Assembly: GCA_030770535.1 (NCBI GenBank)
Contig: JASVEC010000010.1
Span: 1-64,000, forward strand
Direction: 5' to 3'
From: Batkoa obscura
Lineage: Eukaryota; Entomophthoromycota; Entomophthoromycetes; Entomophthorales; Batkoaceae
DNA length: 64,000 nt
Shown here: piece after piece, positions 44,028-56,039 of the stretch
Layout of the letters: each line of letters begins with the position of its first letter
Position numbering within the stretch: position 1 is the stretch's first letter
Notes under the pieces: model-generated
The model's input: the letters and a program-made list of their open reading frames with translations, nothing else
What the model was told of the DNA's origin: nothing
The model's database searches: none
Translations under genes and position numbers: made by a program

Positions 44028-45695
44028 TTATTCTACTTTTGTTTTCTTCTTAATAAAGAATAAATTTAATAAATTTGAGATCGTTTTATAAAGAAGATAG
44101 GAGAATAGTGAAAATGAGAGTAGAATAGGTAAATAAATATCTAAAAGGTAACGCTGATAAAGGGATAAATTTTGTTGAGGTAATTGAAAGTGAGAGTCAA
44201 TACAATTATTATTATTAATCCATTTAAATAAGCTATTGTTACTTTGGCATATTATTTTTAAGTTTAATAATTGTTGTATATAATTTATTGCAGTATCTAT
44301 ACCATTTTCATTTTGTTTTGATAACAAGTTTGCTCTTTTTAATGATAAATTGAAAGTATTATCCTTATCATTTATAATGGCCATTATGTTACTTGAATAT
44401 TTGTTTAGTTCTGAGTTAAATGGATCCATATATATTCCAATACCCATTTCAACTGCTTTACGTGCATTCCTTGGTTGATCAACAGATAATGGTAATAATA
44501 ACATAGGTTTACTATAATGAATAGACTCAAATAAAGACATTAAACCACCATGCGAAACAAATAGCTTAATCTGCTGTTGACTTAATATTTCTTTTTGATT
44601 CAAATATTCAACTAATAAAAAGGCAGGGTGGTTTAATAAGTCAATAGTATCTTCTATTAAATCAGAATGAATATTTAATAAACTTAAATTATTTAATAAA
44701 TATTTGTTTGCTATTATAACTCCATCTATTTCTCCCTTTTCTACTAAATTTAATAAACCTTTTAATAGTTTTTTGAACTCACTATTAGGAGGATAAAATA
44801 TGGTACCAAAGCTAACATAAACAATCCTCTTTCTTAATTTTAAAAACTTTACTATTTTTTTATCCAAAGGTTGAACTTGCGTTGAAGTTCTTATAATTGG
44901 TCCTATCATTTTAACACTTTGATCTAAAGGTCTATTCACTTCTAAACCATGGAATGTATTAAACAATTTTAAGTGATTGAATGGGCCAAAAGGCACTCTT
45001 TTCTTATTAATGTTATTTCTCTGTCTAATCTTATCTAGCTTGATTATGTACTTACTTAAATAAACTAACTTTGATATCTTATTAATAAAAGTATAATAAA
45101 TTCTTTCATAATAGCCTAACTCATATAACTGAGTAGGCGTATAATGGAATTGGGAAGGTGAAATATAAGGGGAATTTAAAAATGGGAAAGATAAGTCAAC
45201 TGTTTGAAAACCGTGTATAATTGGTAAGTTCAAACTTTCTGCTGCATCCAAGCATGCAGTAGACATAAAATCACATATTACAAGATCTGGTTTATGTTCT
45301 TTGAATAGTTTGAAATACGATTTTAAACTTAATTCATAGTTTGGTAGCAATAGATTGCCTAATATGTTTGAGTACATTTCAATCTCATTAGTTTTTGGCT
45401 CTTTTCTAGTTACTGCTTCACCCCAAATTTCAGATTCTCTTTTTAATACCCTATTCATATCCCTCTCAAGAACTAAATTAGTTACGTTATATCCCTTACT
45501 AAATTTTTGGTTATAGTCATGGCTAATATAATAAATGGTATGATCATATTTTTGTTGCAAATCTTTACATATTTCAAAGAGATAATTGACGTGACTTGGA
45601 GTCCCGATCTCTAACCCAATCATTATTTTTTTGTTTGTCTCCTCTCCAAGAATATAACATAATAAACACAATATTAAAGTTTTTACTATTATCAT
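44028..45695 (-). CDS. Membrane UDP-glycosyltransferase (GT1/UGT family)
   Basis: A single-exon frame of 555 codons. N-terminal signal peptide (MIIVKTLILCLLCYILG), an acceptor-binding half with IGLEIGTPSHVNYLFEI and HKPDLVICDFMSTACLDAA, and a C-terminal sugar-nucleotide half starting at IVYVSFGTIFYPP. The UGT signature covers KLFVSHGGLMSLFESIHY and KPMLLLPLSVDQPRNARK. Near the end is a hydrophobic segment (LLSFSLFSYLLYKTI) followed by a Lys-rich tail (FFIKKKTKVE), the type I layout of animal ER UGTs. Such membrane UGTs transfer sugar from UDP-sugars to small lipophilic acceptors or lipids; the acceptor here is unknown. The absence of introns contrasts with most neighbours. Confidence 0.92.
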   Translation of the reverse strand: MIIVKTLILCLLCYILGEETNKKIMIGLEIGTPSHVNYLFEICKDLQQKYDHTIYYISHDYNQKFSKGYNVTNLVLERDMNRVLKRESEIWGEAVTRKEPKTNEIEMYSNILGNLLLPNYELSLKSYFKLFKEHKPDLVICDFMSTACLDAAESLNLPIIHGFQTVDLSFPFLNSPYISPSQFHYTPTQLYELGYYERIYYTFINKISKLVYLSKYIIKLDKIRQRNNINKKRVPFGPFNHLKLFNTFHGLEVNRPLDQSVKMIGPIIRTSTQVQPLDKKIVKFLKLRKRIVYVSFGTIFYPPNSEFKKLLKGLLNLVEKGEIDGVIIANKYLLNNLSLLNIHSDLIEDTIDLLNHPAFLLVEYLNQKEILSQQQIKLFVSHGGLMSLFESIHYSKPMLLLPLSVDQPRNARKAVEMGIGIYMDPFNSELNKYSSNIMAIINDKDNTFNLSLKRANLLSKQNENGIDTAINYIQQLLNLKIICQSNNSLFKWINNNNCIDSHFQLPQQNLSLYQRYLLDIYLPILLSFSLFSYLLYKTISNLLNLFFIKKKTKVE

Positions 45696-46589
45696 TATTA
45701 ATTTTGAATTTTTTGTTTAAGTGTCTTTTATTTTTATCATTTATTACATTTTTATATTCTTATTTGAATATTATCATTAATACTTTAGCTTATCTTAGTT
45801 TGATAATCTTAATTCTATTTTCTTGATCTTCACTTTAACTTATTTTTTGCTTATTTTTTTTGATAATTTATTGATATTACTGTTATTGAGGATAAAATTA
45901 AAGCATCAAAATTTTAAAGGTTTCAATTTTTGCTATATTGTAAGCTGAAATTTATTTAAAAAACAGTAATTTATTAAATGTGTAAGAAAATATGTTATTT
46001 GTTAATGATTTAAAAAAAATTGATAGATGTGTTCTATTCGTTTGTTGTTATTAACTACTATGAGCATTTTATAAGGTTATTTATAGTATTTAATACTACA
46101 TTTGTTTAATTAAAAAATACCCAAATAGTTATGTAAGTGATGAATTTATAATTAACTGCTTTTCAATGTTTGCTATCAAATTTAATCTCATTTTGTACTT
46201 CATTTAGTATAGTTAGAAATTAAACTCAATGATTGAACCTAAACAAAGGTAAACTGTATATGAAATATTCCATAGCTTACAGGAATATCTATATCTAGTA
46301 TCCATGATTGATCCTATTTAGCCAATCGTTAGAGAAATAAAGTTATCGACTAAATCAAACTTAAAATAAACTGAAATTAAACGTTAAAAGTAAAAAAGTA
46401 GCGGGTCATAAAAGAGAAAAAGACAATTAATAAGAATAATAATATATAGATCAGCCAAAATTACTATTTCAAGGGGCATATTAATAATGAATAAACATTA
46501 TTTATGTAAATAAATATAAACAATAATTTTACTTTTTTATTTTTATTACTTTATAAGATCTTCACTTTATTTTTAATTAATTTAATTTA
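45696..46589. other. 0.9 kb divergent intergenic region
   Basis: AT-rich region between the UGT gene and a coiled-coil protein gene; must contain both promoters. Nothing else recognised. Confidence 0.45.
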
Positions 46590-48252
46590 ATGGAGTTCAT
46601 TCAAACGGGTATAGTGGACTCACCAAGGAGAGTAAAAGAGTCAATTTCAAACCCAGACTTCGACTTTATAATGGAGGATAACAGACTAAAATCACCATTA
46701 GGAAACATATTACAATCCAATATAAACGCATTTCAACATAAGAAAAACTTACAGTTTCAGATAAATAAAGATCAAGTAGGAATTAAGATTATAACTAATA
46801 ATTTACTAACTTACTAACTAAAATCCAGGTCAAAACAAAACCAATTGTAAAAGAGAAGGATGATATTCAATTAAAATGGATGTTAGCTTTGGAGAAAATA
46901 AATAGATTAGAGAAAGAGTTGACTTTGACAAAAGAAGAAAATGAGTTACTTCAACAAAAATTGAGTCAAAACGAACAAAATTATTATCACGGCTATTGGT
47001 TTATTTACAAACAATATATGGATCTACAAGAAAGATATTTCAAAAGGAGGATAGTAGACTCATCACAATTAAAAGAAGCTAATGTACAAACTGACCCTTT
47101 ACCTCCAATTCCAGATGACATATTGAACAGGAAATTTCAACCATCTAGGTTGCCTCCAAGAATCCAAGACGAAATTAAAAAAGACTTAAATATACTAAAG
47201 GGGTTCCAATCTCAACCAAATTTTAAACATTCTCATCAACCTTCTACTCTATCTGATGCGTCTACAAAGCTCCATGATATTTTATCCCCTTCAAAGATTA
47301 GTATTTATAAGGTAAACCAAATTAAATTTCAAAAATAAATTTTAACATAAAATATAGACTGGGAACCATGGCTATAGTCAATCAGGTATATAACAATAAC
47401 AATAATAATACTATGAGTTAATTTTTACAATAGTTGAAACATTAAACCAAGATAATATAAGTTATGAAAAAGATAAAAATAATGGAGAGATAAGGACTAG
47501 TAAATGGATGGTAAATACATATTTTAACATTGCTACTAAATTAATAATTATCGTTTAGAGTACTTATAAAAAATTTCAAAAGGTGAGATCAATATTTAAT
47601 AAAACCTAACAAAATTGTTTGATTTATTTAAAGGTGAGTAGTGCGGGCTTATTTTAAATAAATCTTTTTTTGATATTTTATTTTAGATTATTTATTAAGG
47701 AGTCTTGATTTTAATCCCTTGTTTTAGGTAAAACCTTACCATCGAGCTTCCCCTTCAAATGAGAATATAAGGTTTTCTACTTTCATGGCATGGGATAATT
47801 TGAAATTAGACTTGACCAAAAACGATAAAGAAGCTTCTTTGGATAATGGTGATATTAGTGTTTTTGATAACAGCGAAATGAGTTGTACATTGATAGAGAG
47901 TAAAGAAGATCAACAGTTTCTTAATAATAAGAGAAAAGTACATAACTTAACTGACTTTATAGTTCAAGAGGCTGAAATAAATCTAGATGATTATAGTAAT
48001 AAAATTGTGGATACTAAGGGCAATACCATAACTGAAAGCATAGTGCCAAAAAATAGTGATCAAGAAGATAGTGTATCAAATGGTGAGGATAAGGATACTA
48101 CACTCGGAAGCATTGATAATGAAGACTCCATATCTATAAATAGTAGTGAGGAGCTTAATTTTGATGACTTGGGACCTCATTTAAAAGAAGAGGTGACTGA
48201 AATAAATTTTGAGTTAGATATGGAAAAGAGAAAAAGTAAATTAAATTTTTAA
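46590..48252 (+). CDS. Coiled-coil protein with acidic C-terminus, unknown family
   Basis: Six exons by frame continuity: 46590-46775, 46829-47311, 47358-47385, 47434-47510, 47559-47582, 47728-48252; about 440 codons. Exons 3 and 5 are only 28 and 24 nt. The N-terminus has SPRRVKES and SPLGNIL, resembling phosphorylatable Ser-Pro sites. Residues about 80-130 form a heptad coiled coil (ALEKINRLEKELTLTKEENE ... LQQKL) followed by YWFIYKQYMDLQERYF. The second half is acidic and Ser-rich (DSDQEDSVSNGED-like, SINSSEELNFDD) and ends MEKRKSKLNF. The layout would suit a cytoskeletal, spindle-pole or cell-cycle scaffold, but I recognise no family. The long last intron could hide another exon. Confidence 0.65.
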
Positions 48253-48357
48253 TAATCTCAGGGAGATAATTAAACAAATAAAACATGTAAATTATTATTA
48301 AATTTAATTCCATTTCAAATTTTAAGTTGAATAATTTTTTGACTTTTTTGTTAAATA

Positions 48358-48996
48358 ATGATAGTGGGCATTGGGGTTGATGTTTTGAAAATAACACGTA
48401 TAAAAGCAGTTATCAGTAATGAGAAAAAGCTAATTAGATTTACTAATAGAATATTAAGTTTGAATGAAAGAAGGGAATTTTATAATTTGCTTAAAAAAGA
48501 AGTTAAACTAACCAATTTATCAGAAACTATACAATTAACAAACAAAGAGTTTATAGATAAATATAGAATTGGTAAAAGCTAGATATTTTAATTTATTTAT
48601 TTAAACTTATATTCGGTCTTTAGTTTATAATAAAATGGATCACTCTTCTTCCATATTAAAGTATCTTGCTTCAAGGTAATTAAGTTCAAATATCAAAAGC
48701 CTTTCAATTAATAAAGAAGTGTTCAGATGGGCGTTAAAGGAAGCTATTTATAAAGCAGGGTATCCTGGGATAAAATTTACTTGGAAGGAAGTTGAGATTT
48801 ATCATCAAAATAGTAAGCTATAAAATTATATTATTTATATTATAATTTATATTAAGGTAAACCATGTATACGAATACTATCAAATGAAGCAGAAGCTTCA
48901 AAACAAAATGATGATTCTAAAATTTTAATATCACATTGTAGCTTATCCCACGATGAAGATATCCTCTTTGCACAGGTTTTATTAGAATCCAACTAA
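48358..48996 (+). CDS. PPT2: Holo-ACP synthase-type 4'-phosphopantetheinyl transferase
   Basis: Four exons 48358-48571, 48624-48675, 48727-48812, 48857-48996; 163 codons plus stop. The AcpS fold is marked by GIGVDVLKITRIKAV at the N-terminus (with the Mg-binding Asp), then NRILSLNERREF, the second motif KYLASRWALKEAIYKAG reconstituted across two introns, FTWKEVEI and SHCSLSHDEDILFAQVLLES. These enzymes move phosphopantetheine from CoA to an acyl-carrier protein. The yeast homologue Ppt2 serves the mitochondrial carrier protein. No obvious targeting presequence is seen ahead of MIVGIGVD, as the motif begins at residue 3. Confidence 0.9.
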
Positions 48997-49556
48997 ATTG
49001 TATTAAATCGTAGATCATATATAAAAAGGCTGAGCTCGTGCAATAAAGAAGGTTTAAATTTATCTCTAAGCTATATTTACATAGAATTTATTTTACAATA
49101 TAACCAAAGCAACTGAATTGAGTTATATAGCAGTGTATTAATAGATTTTTACCAGAAGAAAGCCTTCTTTCCTTTTAACGTTTTGTTTGTTTTTAAGTTC
49201 AAAAGTTTAAAAACTTTCATTGAAATGTTGAAAAAGATAAAGCACTTTTGTTTTTTTGGTTTATTTATGTATATTTTGAATTATATTAAGAGTAACAGTT
49301 AATAAAAATAATTATGTATAGTATTATTGAGCTAGAGTTTCAATACCTAAAATAGCTCTTATAATTCATTATGTGATCATGCTTTGACGATTTTTAAATG
49401 ATAACATTTAATAAGTTAAAATCAGTTTCTTAAAGCTATTTATCCAAAAGAGTAACAAACAAATATTGAACTATATTAACACCTTTAATAAGAGTATAAT
49501 TGATAAAGCAATAAATATAGAAATATAAAAGTAAAATTGACAATAATTTATTTTTC
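48997..49556. other. Convergent intergenic spacer
   Basis: AT-rich spacer between the convergent PPT2 and RPD3-type genes; it should hold both 3' ends. Nothing else seen. Confidence 0.45.
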
Positions 49557-51548
49557 TTAAACATCATTATTAATAGCATCATTTTGATTTGTGTCCTTTT
49601 CTAAATCCTTTTGGTCGTTTTTATCTTGCTGGTTTTCTTCTTGGGTTTCAACTTTGTCAGCCTGTTTAGCAACACTTTCATCAATTTCTATTTCTTCCTC
49701 TTCCTTACCCTCATCCTTACCCTCATCCTTTGATTTATTATTTTGTTCGCTTTTAGAATCATGAATATTTCTTCTACTATCTCCTTCATCTTCAGAGTCG
49801 GATAATTCTCCTGGATGTACCCTTCGGGAATATGAATATTTTTCTACATACAATTAAACAAATTCATAATAAAACAAATTCATTACCTGTTATTCTTATC
49901 TCTGGATCATCAATGTCTTCATCATCACTATCAACATATACGTCTCTAGGAACCTCTTGCATTTGAACTGAGGGTGCAAATGGAAGATTTCTCATATTTT
50001 CAAATACAAACGATCTAAAGTTATGTAAATAAATAAACTTGAAAAATAATAGTACTAATTACTTAATCCTATCTAAATATTGTAATGAATTTAAATTATC
50101 CATATTATTTGAAGGTACAGTAAGTTTATATTCTGGCCCATAGTAGTTAAAATATTCATTATAAGGAAGATCTTCTTCTACAGTTTTTCCTACTAAAACT
50201 GAAGTTTCATATGTCCAAGCTCTTGCTACATTTCGGATTGAATACCCTCCTCCTCCAAGTACAAGTAAAGGGACATTAAATGTTTTCACAAACTCAACAC
50301 AATTACCATGACCTAATTAGATATTTGAAGTTATTATTTAATTTCATAGAGTTTTGAGGTGTTAAGTAGTATGTTATAAATTTTAGTACCTTTTCCTGAA
50401 AGATTGAAACAGCCTAAACGATCACCTGCTAAAGAATCAGCACCACACTGTAATACAATTGCTCCAGGTCTATAAAATTCCATCACTCTTGAAATAACTG
50501 ATCGAAAAATATAATCATAGGAAATATCATCTATTCCATCTTTTAAAGGGAAATTTATGGCATAATACTTTCCTCTGTTTAACCCTACATCTTTTAAATC
50601 CCCAGTACCTGGAAAATATTCACCAAATTTATGAAATGAAACGGTCATCACTCTATCAGTTGTATAGAATGCTTCTTCCACTCCATCTCCATGATGTACA
50701 TCAATGTCAATATATAATACTCTTTGGTGATATCTTAAATAAAATAAGCTTAACTCTTTAAATTTATATAGAAATAAAAGTACCTTAATAGTTGTATTAT
50801 AGAAAGAACAATATCATTGACGTAACAGAATCCTGATGCCTCGTTCTTCTTAGCATGATGCAAGCCTCCAGACCAATTAATAACTATATCACTACGACCC
50901 GAGTTTAAATTTACAGCACCATCTTATATATTAACTATTAAATACTATTTGATATTGAAAAATAGTTTACCTATTGAGCCACCAGCACTGATCTCGCAAA
51001 ATTCAAATAACCCCTCGTAAACTGGACAATCCTCTCCAGCAAAAACTAAAAAAGAGTTAATTGAAAAAGCTGATTTGAAATAATTTACATTTATTTTGAT
51101 GAGGTCCAAAATACTCAGCATTCTCAGGGGTGACTCTTGAAATGAAGTCAATATAATCATCAGTATGAAATGCAGTCATTTGGGCTCTAGTTGCACGAGA
51201 GGGTTGCTATTAAAATTATAAATACAAATTAAACTCGAAGTGACATAACTTACTAAAATTTCCATATGTTTATACAGACCATAAGAATTAACCAAGCTAT
51301 TTACCATTCTCATCCTATGTGGCTTCATTGGGTGTCCTTTTTAAAGTTAGTCTATTTCTAATTATAAATGAACCATTTACCAGAAGCAAATTGATAGTTT
51401 CCGACATCCTCTAATAATTTAAATTAGTATAAGATATTGTTAATGAATATTAATGAGTGTTGTGATATTTGTTCTTGTATAGACTTTATATTGAATGAAT
51501 ACGTGACTTACTGTCATAGAAGTAAGATACAGTAGGGTTATGTGACAT
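49557..51548 (-). CDS. RPD3: Class I histone deacetylase (Rpd3/HDAC1)
   Basis: Zn-dependent lysine deacetylase of Sin3-type corepressor complexes. About ten exons; start ATG at 51548, first exon 51548-51512, second 51410-51381, third from 51336. Joined, the N-terminus reads [15 protein letters not shown] followed by [14 protein letters not shown], the class I hallmark. Later: [71 protein letters not shown] (Zn-binding Asp and His), [54 protein letters not shown] (catalytic-site Tyr region). The C-terminus carries the usual [14 protein letters not shown] acidic patch, extended here by about 80 residues of Glu/Lys/Asp/Gln low complexity. Class I identity is secure. Confidence 0.95.
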
Positions 51549-52060
51549 TAGTTTTGATTATTTTAAGAAAATGATAAATTAAGATTTTTTTTGAATAATT
51601 TAGTATTACGTTTATGCAAAATGACTTGAGAAAATGCAAAGGATGGATTTGAGTAAATTTCAATTGCTTTATAATAAAAAATCAAAGTAATTATTTATAA
51701 TAATGCTATATTTTTTATAATAAATTTTCTTAGTATTTTCATTAGTTTATCTAAAACTATACTACTAATTAAAGACTATACTAAAGAAGTAATAAAGTAT
51801 ACAGCTATTTTTTTGAGCTTTGTTATTATTGACATTATTTGATTTTTTATAAACCAAAGTCAATATAATAATATAATAGTGAAATAAATAAGAATGATTA
51901 TGAAAACTTCATTAATCACATATTAAAATTTTTTATAAGTTTGAATGTAAGTTTTAAAAAAACATTTATCTTTTCGCATATTAGTAAAAATATAAGATAT
52001 TAAAATTATATATATAAGCAATATCAAGTAAATACTGTGTTAGATATCATCATTTGGCAA
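51549..52060. other. Gene-free AT-rich region
   Basis: Upstream of the RPD3-type gene; nothing beyond its promoter is expected here. Confidence 0.45.
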
Positions 52061-52164
52061 AATGTGAGAATGTATTTTTCTAAGAATTTTATCAATAATT
52101 TTTCCATTCAAATAGCGCTTAAGAAACAGAAGAAGTAATAAAACCAAAAAAAACATCTTCATGT
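52061..52164 (+). mobile_element. MITE copy 23
   Basis: Left end ATGTGAGAATGTATTTTTC, core TTCCATTCAAATAGCGCTTAA, right end ACATCTTCATGT. Confidence 0.82.
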
Positions 52165-54908
52165 ATTTTATATGTTACAGTATAAAGGATCTTGACAAGA
52201 ATTAGATTTAGATAAAATCAAAATGACACACAAATATCAACATAAAACATCAGCTGACATATTATTTTGAATATTCACTCTTGTATTAAATAAATATGAA
52301 TTAAATTTTATGTGTATAATTTAAACAGAAGACGTAATAATACTTTGAAATTATATTAAAATTTGTTTTTAAAATAAAATAAAAAAATAACATAAACTTT
52401 GATTTAAAAACGTAAATGATAGTACAAAGTAAAACAATAGCACCTTATATAAGGACAGTAGTCTTTTAAAAATCTTGAATGAGTTAGACTTTTAAACAGT
52501 TTATTGTTATAGATAATTAAAATAATGATAGTCTTTATATAAAAATCATAAAAGTAATCCTCAAAACATCTTTTGTATACATCAAAAACTAATCTAAACA
52601 TAATTATCATTATTATTGCTAAGATTAATATTATAATAATGATTTTAATGATTTGTTTTAGAACTAATTCTTATTTAAATTGACCTTGATCTTAACATTC
52701 AATAGCTAAATCATTTTTCTATAGCAGATCATTTAATTATGATTTTAAAAAAATTATATTCATACACTACTGAGATTGTATTGTATATCTAAAAAGTAAC
52801 AAAAGTCAAAAAAGTCGTTATGATAAAGTCATTCCTAAAAAATTAACTCGGAGTATTCTTTATAAAACTTAAAACTTCAACTCACAATAACATTTTATCT
52901 AGTAATCATTCCTATTTATTTATAATTTGTAATTCCAAATTATTGTTATTCTAACTTTGACCTTTTGAAATATTAACCAAATTAGGTTATTATTTTTGAA
53001 CATAAACATTTTAAAACAAATTGAAATTTAGTTAAAAAAACATGGGTATTTTTTCAACCAAAGTTAATAATCTTAAACAGTGCACAACTTATCAAACTAG
53101 CTTTAAAAATAGTACTTTGTAAAAAGCTATTTATAGTTTTGTTTATATTTTAAACTTTTAATATTTTTTAATACTATGAAATATTGGGATATTAGTTAAA
53201 TAGAAGGATAATTATTAGTACAAACAGTAATGTGCTTTCAAACCTTAATATAATTCCTATGCTTTAAAATTAAAAGTATTTTTCATTTTACTCATTTATT
53301 TCTCAAGAATAGCTGAAATCATACATAGTAAATTCTAAGGTAAAGTTGTAACTTATTGTCTTATTTTTAAACGTGTGTCATTGTTTTTTCTTTAATTTAT
53401 TGTTTTAAGCTAAAAATAAAATTGAATTCTATATCTATATTTAGTATATTTGTATTTATAGATTTCCTAATATTCCATGTAATTATGAATTTTAATATCA
53501 ATAAACTATAAAAATTGTTAAAACGGGGATAAATGTATACTATATTGTAAATTGTATTCACATATTTGACTTTTAATAAGAAATAAAACTTCTAATAATA
53601 AACGAGTTGTATAAAGCATTTAATCCCACTATTCAAAAATACAATAAATAGAATCATCTGTTGTTTCGAATTATAAATAAGACATATTATATGTCTAAAG
53701 TTAATTCTTTATCTTACAAAATGATTTAATTCTTTATCAAATATTTATAAATTACTAAAATTGTTAAAAAGTTTATTATTATTTGATTACTACATTAGTG
53801 AATATACTCTTACAATATATTAATTTAAGTCATTTAAAGGTGTTAAAGTGGATAGTGGTCAGACTTATTATATGTGATAATATAATTTATCCTTGGCATT
53901 TATTTTTAAAAAATAACTAAAAAATGTTTAATTAATTAAATATTCTTAAATGATATAAAAATAAAATAAAATAATAAATTAAAATCTAGATTTGATATAA
54001 AACACTTTATTTTTAATAATAAATGACGTCTAATGTAAATTAGAGGATCATATTCTAAACTTATTTTAAATTTACACTTCCTCTTGAAAGCCCACCGTTT
54101 TTCATCACCCAATATCTCCAAATGTTTTTCAGGGGTAAATTCAAATAATAGCAAATCAAGCTAATATTATAGTTTAAGCCATAAAGATCTTAAAATTAAT
54201 TCGAGTTAAAAATAGTTAATCATTTTGGAGTGGTGAGATCATTAAGCTCTTTCAACCATTTAATTAGAATAAATTGATTGATACAGAATTAGGTTGAAAC
54301 TAAGTAAAGGCTTTAAATTAGGCGGCAGACTTTTAACTAAGTTGATTAATAAGCCATAAAACTTTATAGAATATCACTTACTTTTGGGCCAATTTTTAAT
54401 AAATTTATTTTATGCACAATTATTAAACTAATCTTGAATTGATAATGAATTCTTATTCTTTATTTTACAAAGTATATATAATTAAACTAAATCCCTTCTC
54501 TTTCTTTATTTTATTTTTACGTTTTATTATTTCCTATCCTTTCAAGTAAAACCGGTGAGAGAATAAGTACCGTTAGTTCATAATTAAGTTTAAGGTCCTT
54601 TCAAATATTAATATTAATTTGGTTTGGCGTTGTTATTTTGTTAGGAGGTTCTAATATTATTAAGTTGAATTTTTAACAACCATTTATTTTTTCTCCCCGA
54701 AACCTTAAATTAAACTTAATTGGTTGAGTGATTATTAACCCTACTTCACCTTAGACTATTAAAACTTTCCGTAATTGATAATTCTTTCGTATATAACAAG
54801 AATTTAATACGTTTAAACTTACGCCAACTCTTAAAATTCAAATTATAAAAGCAGCTAAAATTGCCCCTTTTTTAAATATATTTTTTTAATTATTTCAAAA
54901 ATCTCAAT
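52165..54908. other. 2.7 kb gene-poor region, possible small coding remnant at 53990-54360
   Basis: Mostly AT-rich DNA without genes. On the minus strand, about 54360 to 53990, short frames read LPPNLKPLLSF, then FILIKWLKELNDL, then LLFEFTPEKHLEILGDEKRW, each separated by intron-like breaks. This is more protein-like than the surroundings and might be a relic or a small spliced gene, but I cannot assign a family. The last few hundred bases should contain the cyclin gene's promoter and leader. Confidence 0.35.
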
Positions 54909-56039
54909 ATGCTTCAAGGCCAAAATGATACCAAGCTCAATGAAATGGAGAAATTCAAAGTATTCTTAAAAATGCCAATAACCAAAGATTTTGTGGACAT
55001 TCTAACATTAAAGACAAAGATTGTATTAGATTCAACTAGTTCAATTAAGCGTCCAATTACTCCTCCCTTGACGCCTTTATGTCCTGGAAATTCACCTTTA
55101 CCAAAACTTTCTACATTTGTTCGTAACCTCATAATAAGATCAAGAGTTCAACCTGCTACATTATTTGGTACCATGGTATACTTGGAAAGGCTAAAAAGCA
55201 AATTTCAAAATATTATTGCTAAGCATGAGTGCGCTCCACATCGCATAATGTTAGCTGCATTAATAGTAGCTGGTAAATTTTTGAATGATTCTTCACCAAA
55301 AAATAAACATTGGGCTAATTACTCACAAATTTTCCACATATGTGACATCAACCTTATGGAAAAGCAAATGTTAGAGTATCTCCATTTCAATCTTATAGTT
55401 ACTGAAGAAGAACTTATGAAACAATATAATAGTTTTTCTCATTTACCTCATAGTCCAAGGGAATTAGCTATTATCACCTCCATTCCATTCACACCTTCAA
55501 CACCAAAATCAGGTATATTTCCACCTAGTCATAAAACTCCCTTTTCTATCCATTTCCCAGAGATTTTAGATACAACCACAGGAAAGTATCATAAAAAAGA
55601 ATTATTGACACCAATCGTATTAAGTAATATTAAGGAAGGATCAATTTTACCAACACCTGATAGTAAAGGAAATAGAAAATACAATCCTTATCCTAAAGCA
55701 ATTATTACAAAGTTAAACCATCCATCAAAAGGTTCAACACTCTATCAAAGACGTGCATCACGTAAAAAGTTAAGCAATGAGCTCACACAGCAAACTAGTT
55801 TTAAAACTAACCCAGAAATTATATTAACAGTTCCAAATACAAATATTAATAACCCACCTCTCTCCGCACCTTTATTTAAGCAATTTCCATACCCCACTTA
55901 TAGTTTAAAACAAACTACCCCTAATTATATGGCAACTGGACAAAATTGCCTTACCTTGCCACCTTTAAGTTCAATTATGGAACAAAGCCTTTCATTAAAT
56001 TTATCTTACTCTACTAACTTATTTCCTCGCTCTGGATAA
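54909..56039 (+). CDS. PCL/Pho80-type cyclin
   Basis: A single-exon frame of 376 codons. The cyclin box spans about residues 60-165: PKLSTFVRNLIIRSRVQP, TLFGTMVYLERLKSKF, HECAPHRIMLAALIVAGKFL, NKHWANYSQIFHICDINLME and QMLEYLHFNLIVTEEEL. The TP-rich N-terminal stretch (RPITPPLTPLCPGN) and a 200-residue tail full of Ser/Thr-Pro sites suggest regulation by phosphorylation. In yeast such cyclins (Pcl1, Pcl2, Pcl9, Clg1) bind the kinase Pho85 and act in G1 progression, morphogenesis and nutrient signalling. Which paralogue this equals is not decidable here. An in-frame ATG at codon 13 is an alternative start. Confidence 0.85.
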   Translation: MLQGQNDTKLNEMEKFKVFLKMPITKDFVDILTLKTKIVLDSTSSIKRPITPPLTPLCPGNSPLPKLSTFVRNLIIRSRVQPATLFGTMVYLERLKSKFQNIIAKHECAPHRIMLAALIVAGKFLNDSSPKNKHWANYSQIFHICDINLMEKQMLEYLHFNLIVTEEELMKQYNSFSHLPHSPRELAIITSIPFTPSTPKSGIFPPSHKTPFSIHFPEILDTTTGKYHKKELLTPIVLSNIKEGSILPTPDSKGNRKYNPYPKAIITKLNHPSKGSTLYQRRASRKKLSNELTQQTSFKTNPEIILTVPNTNINNPPLSAPLFKQFPYPTYSLKQTTPNYMATGQNCLTLPPLSSIMEQSLSLNLSYSTNLFPRSG

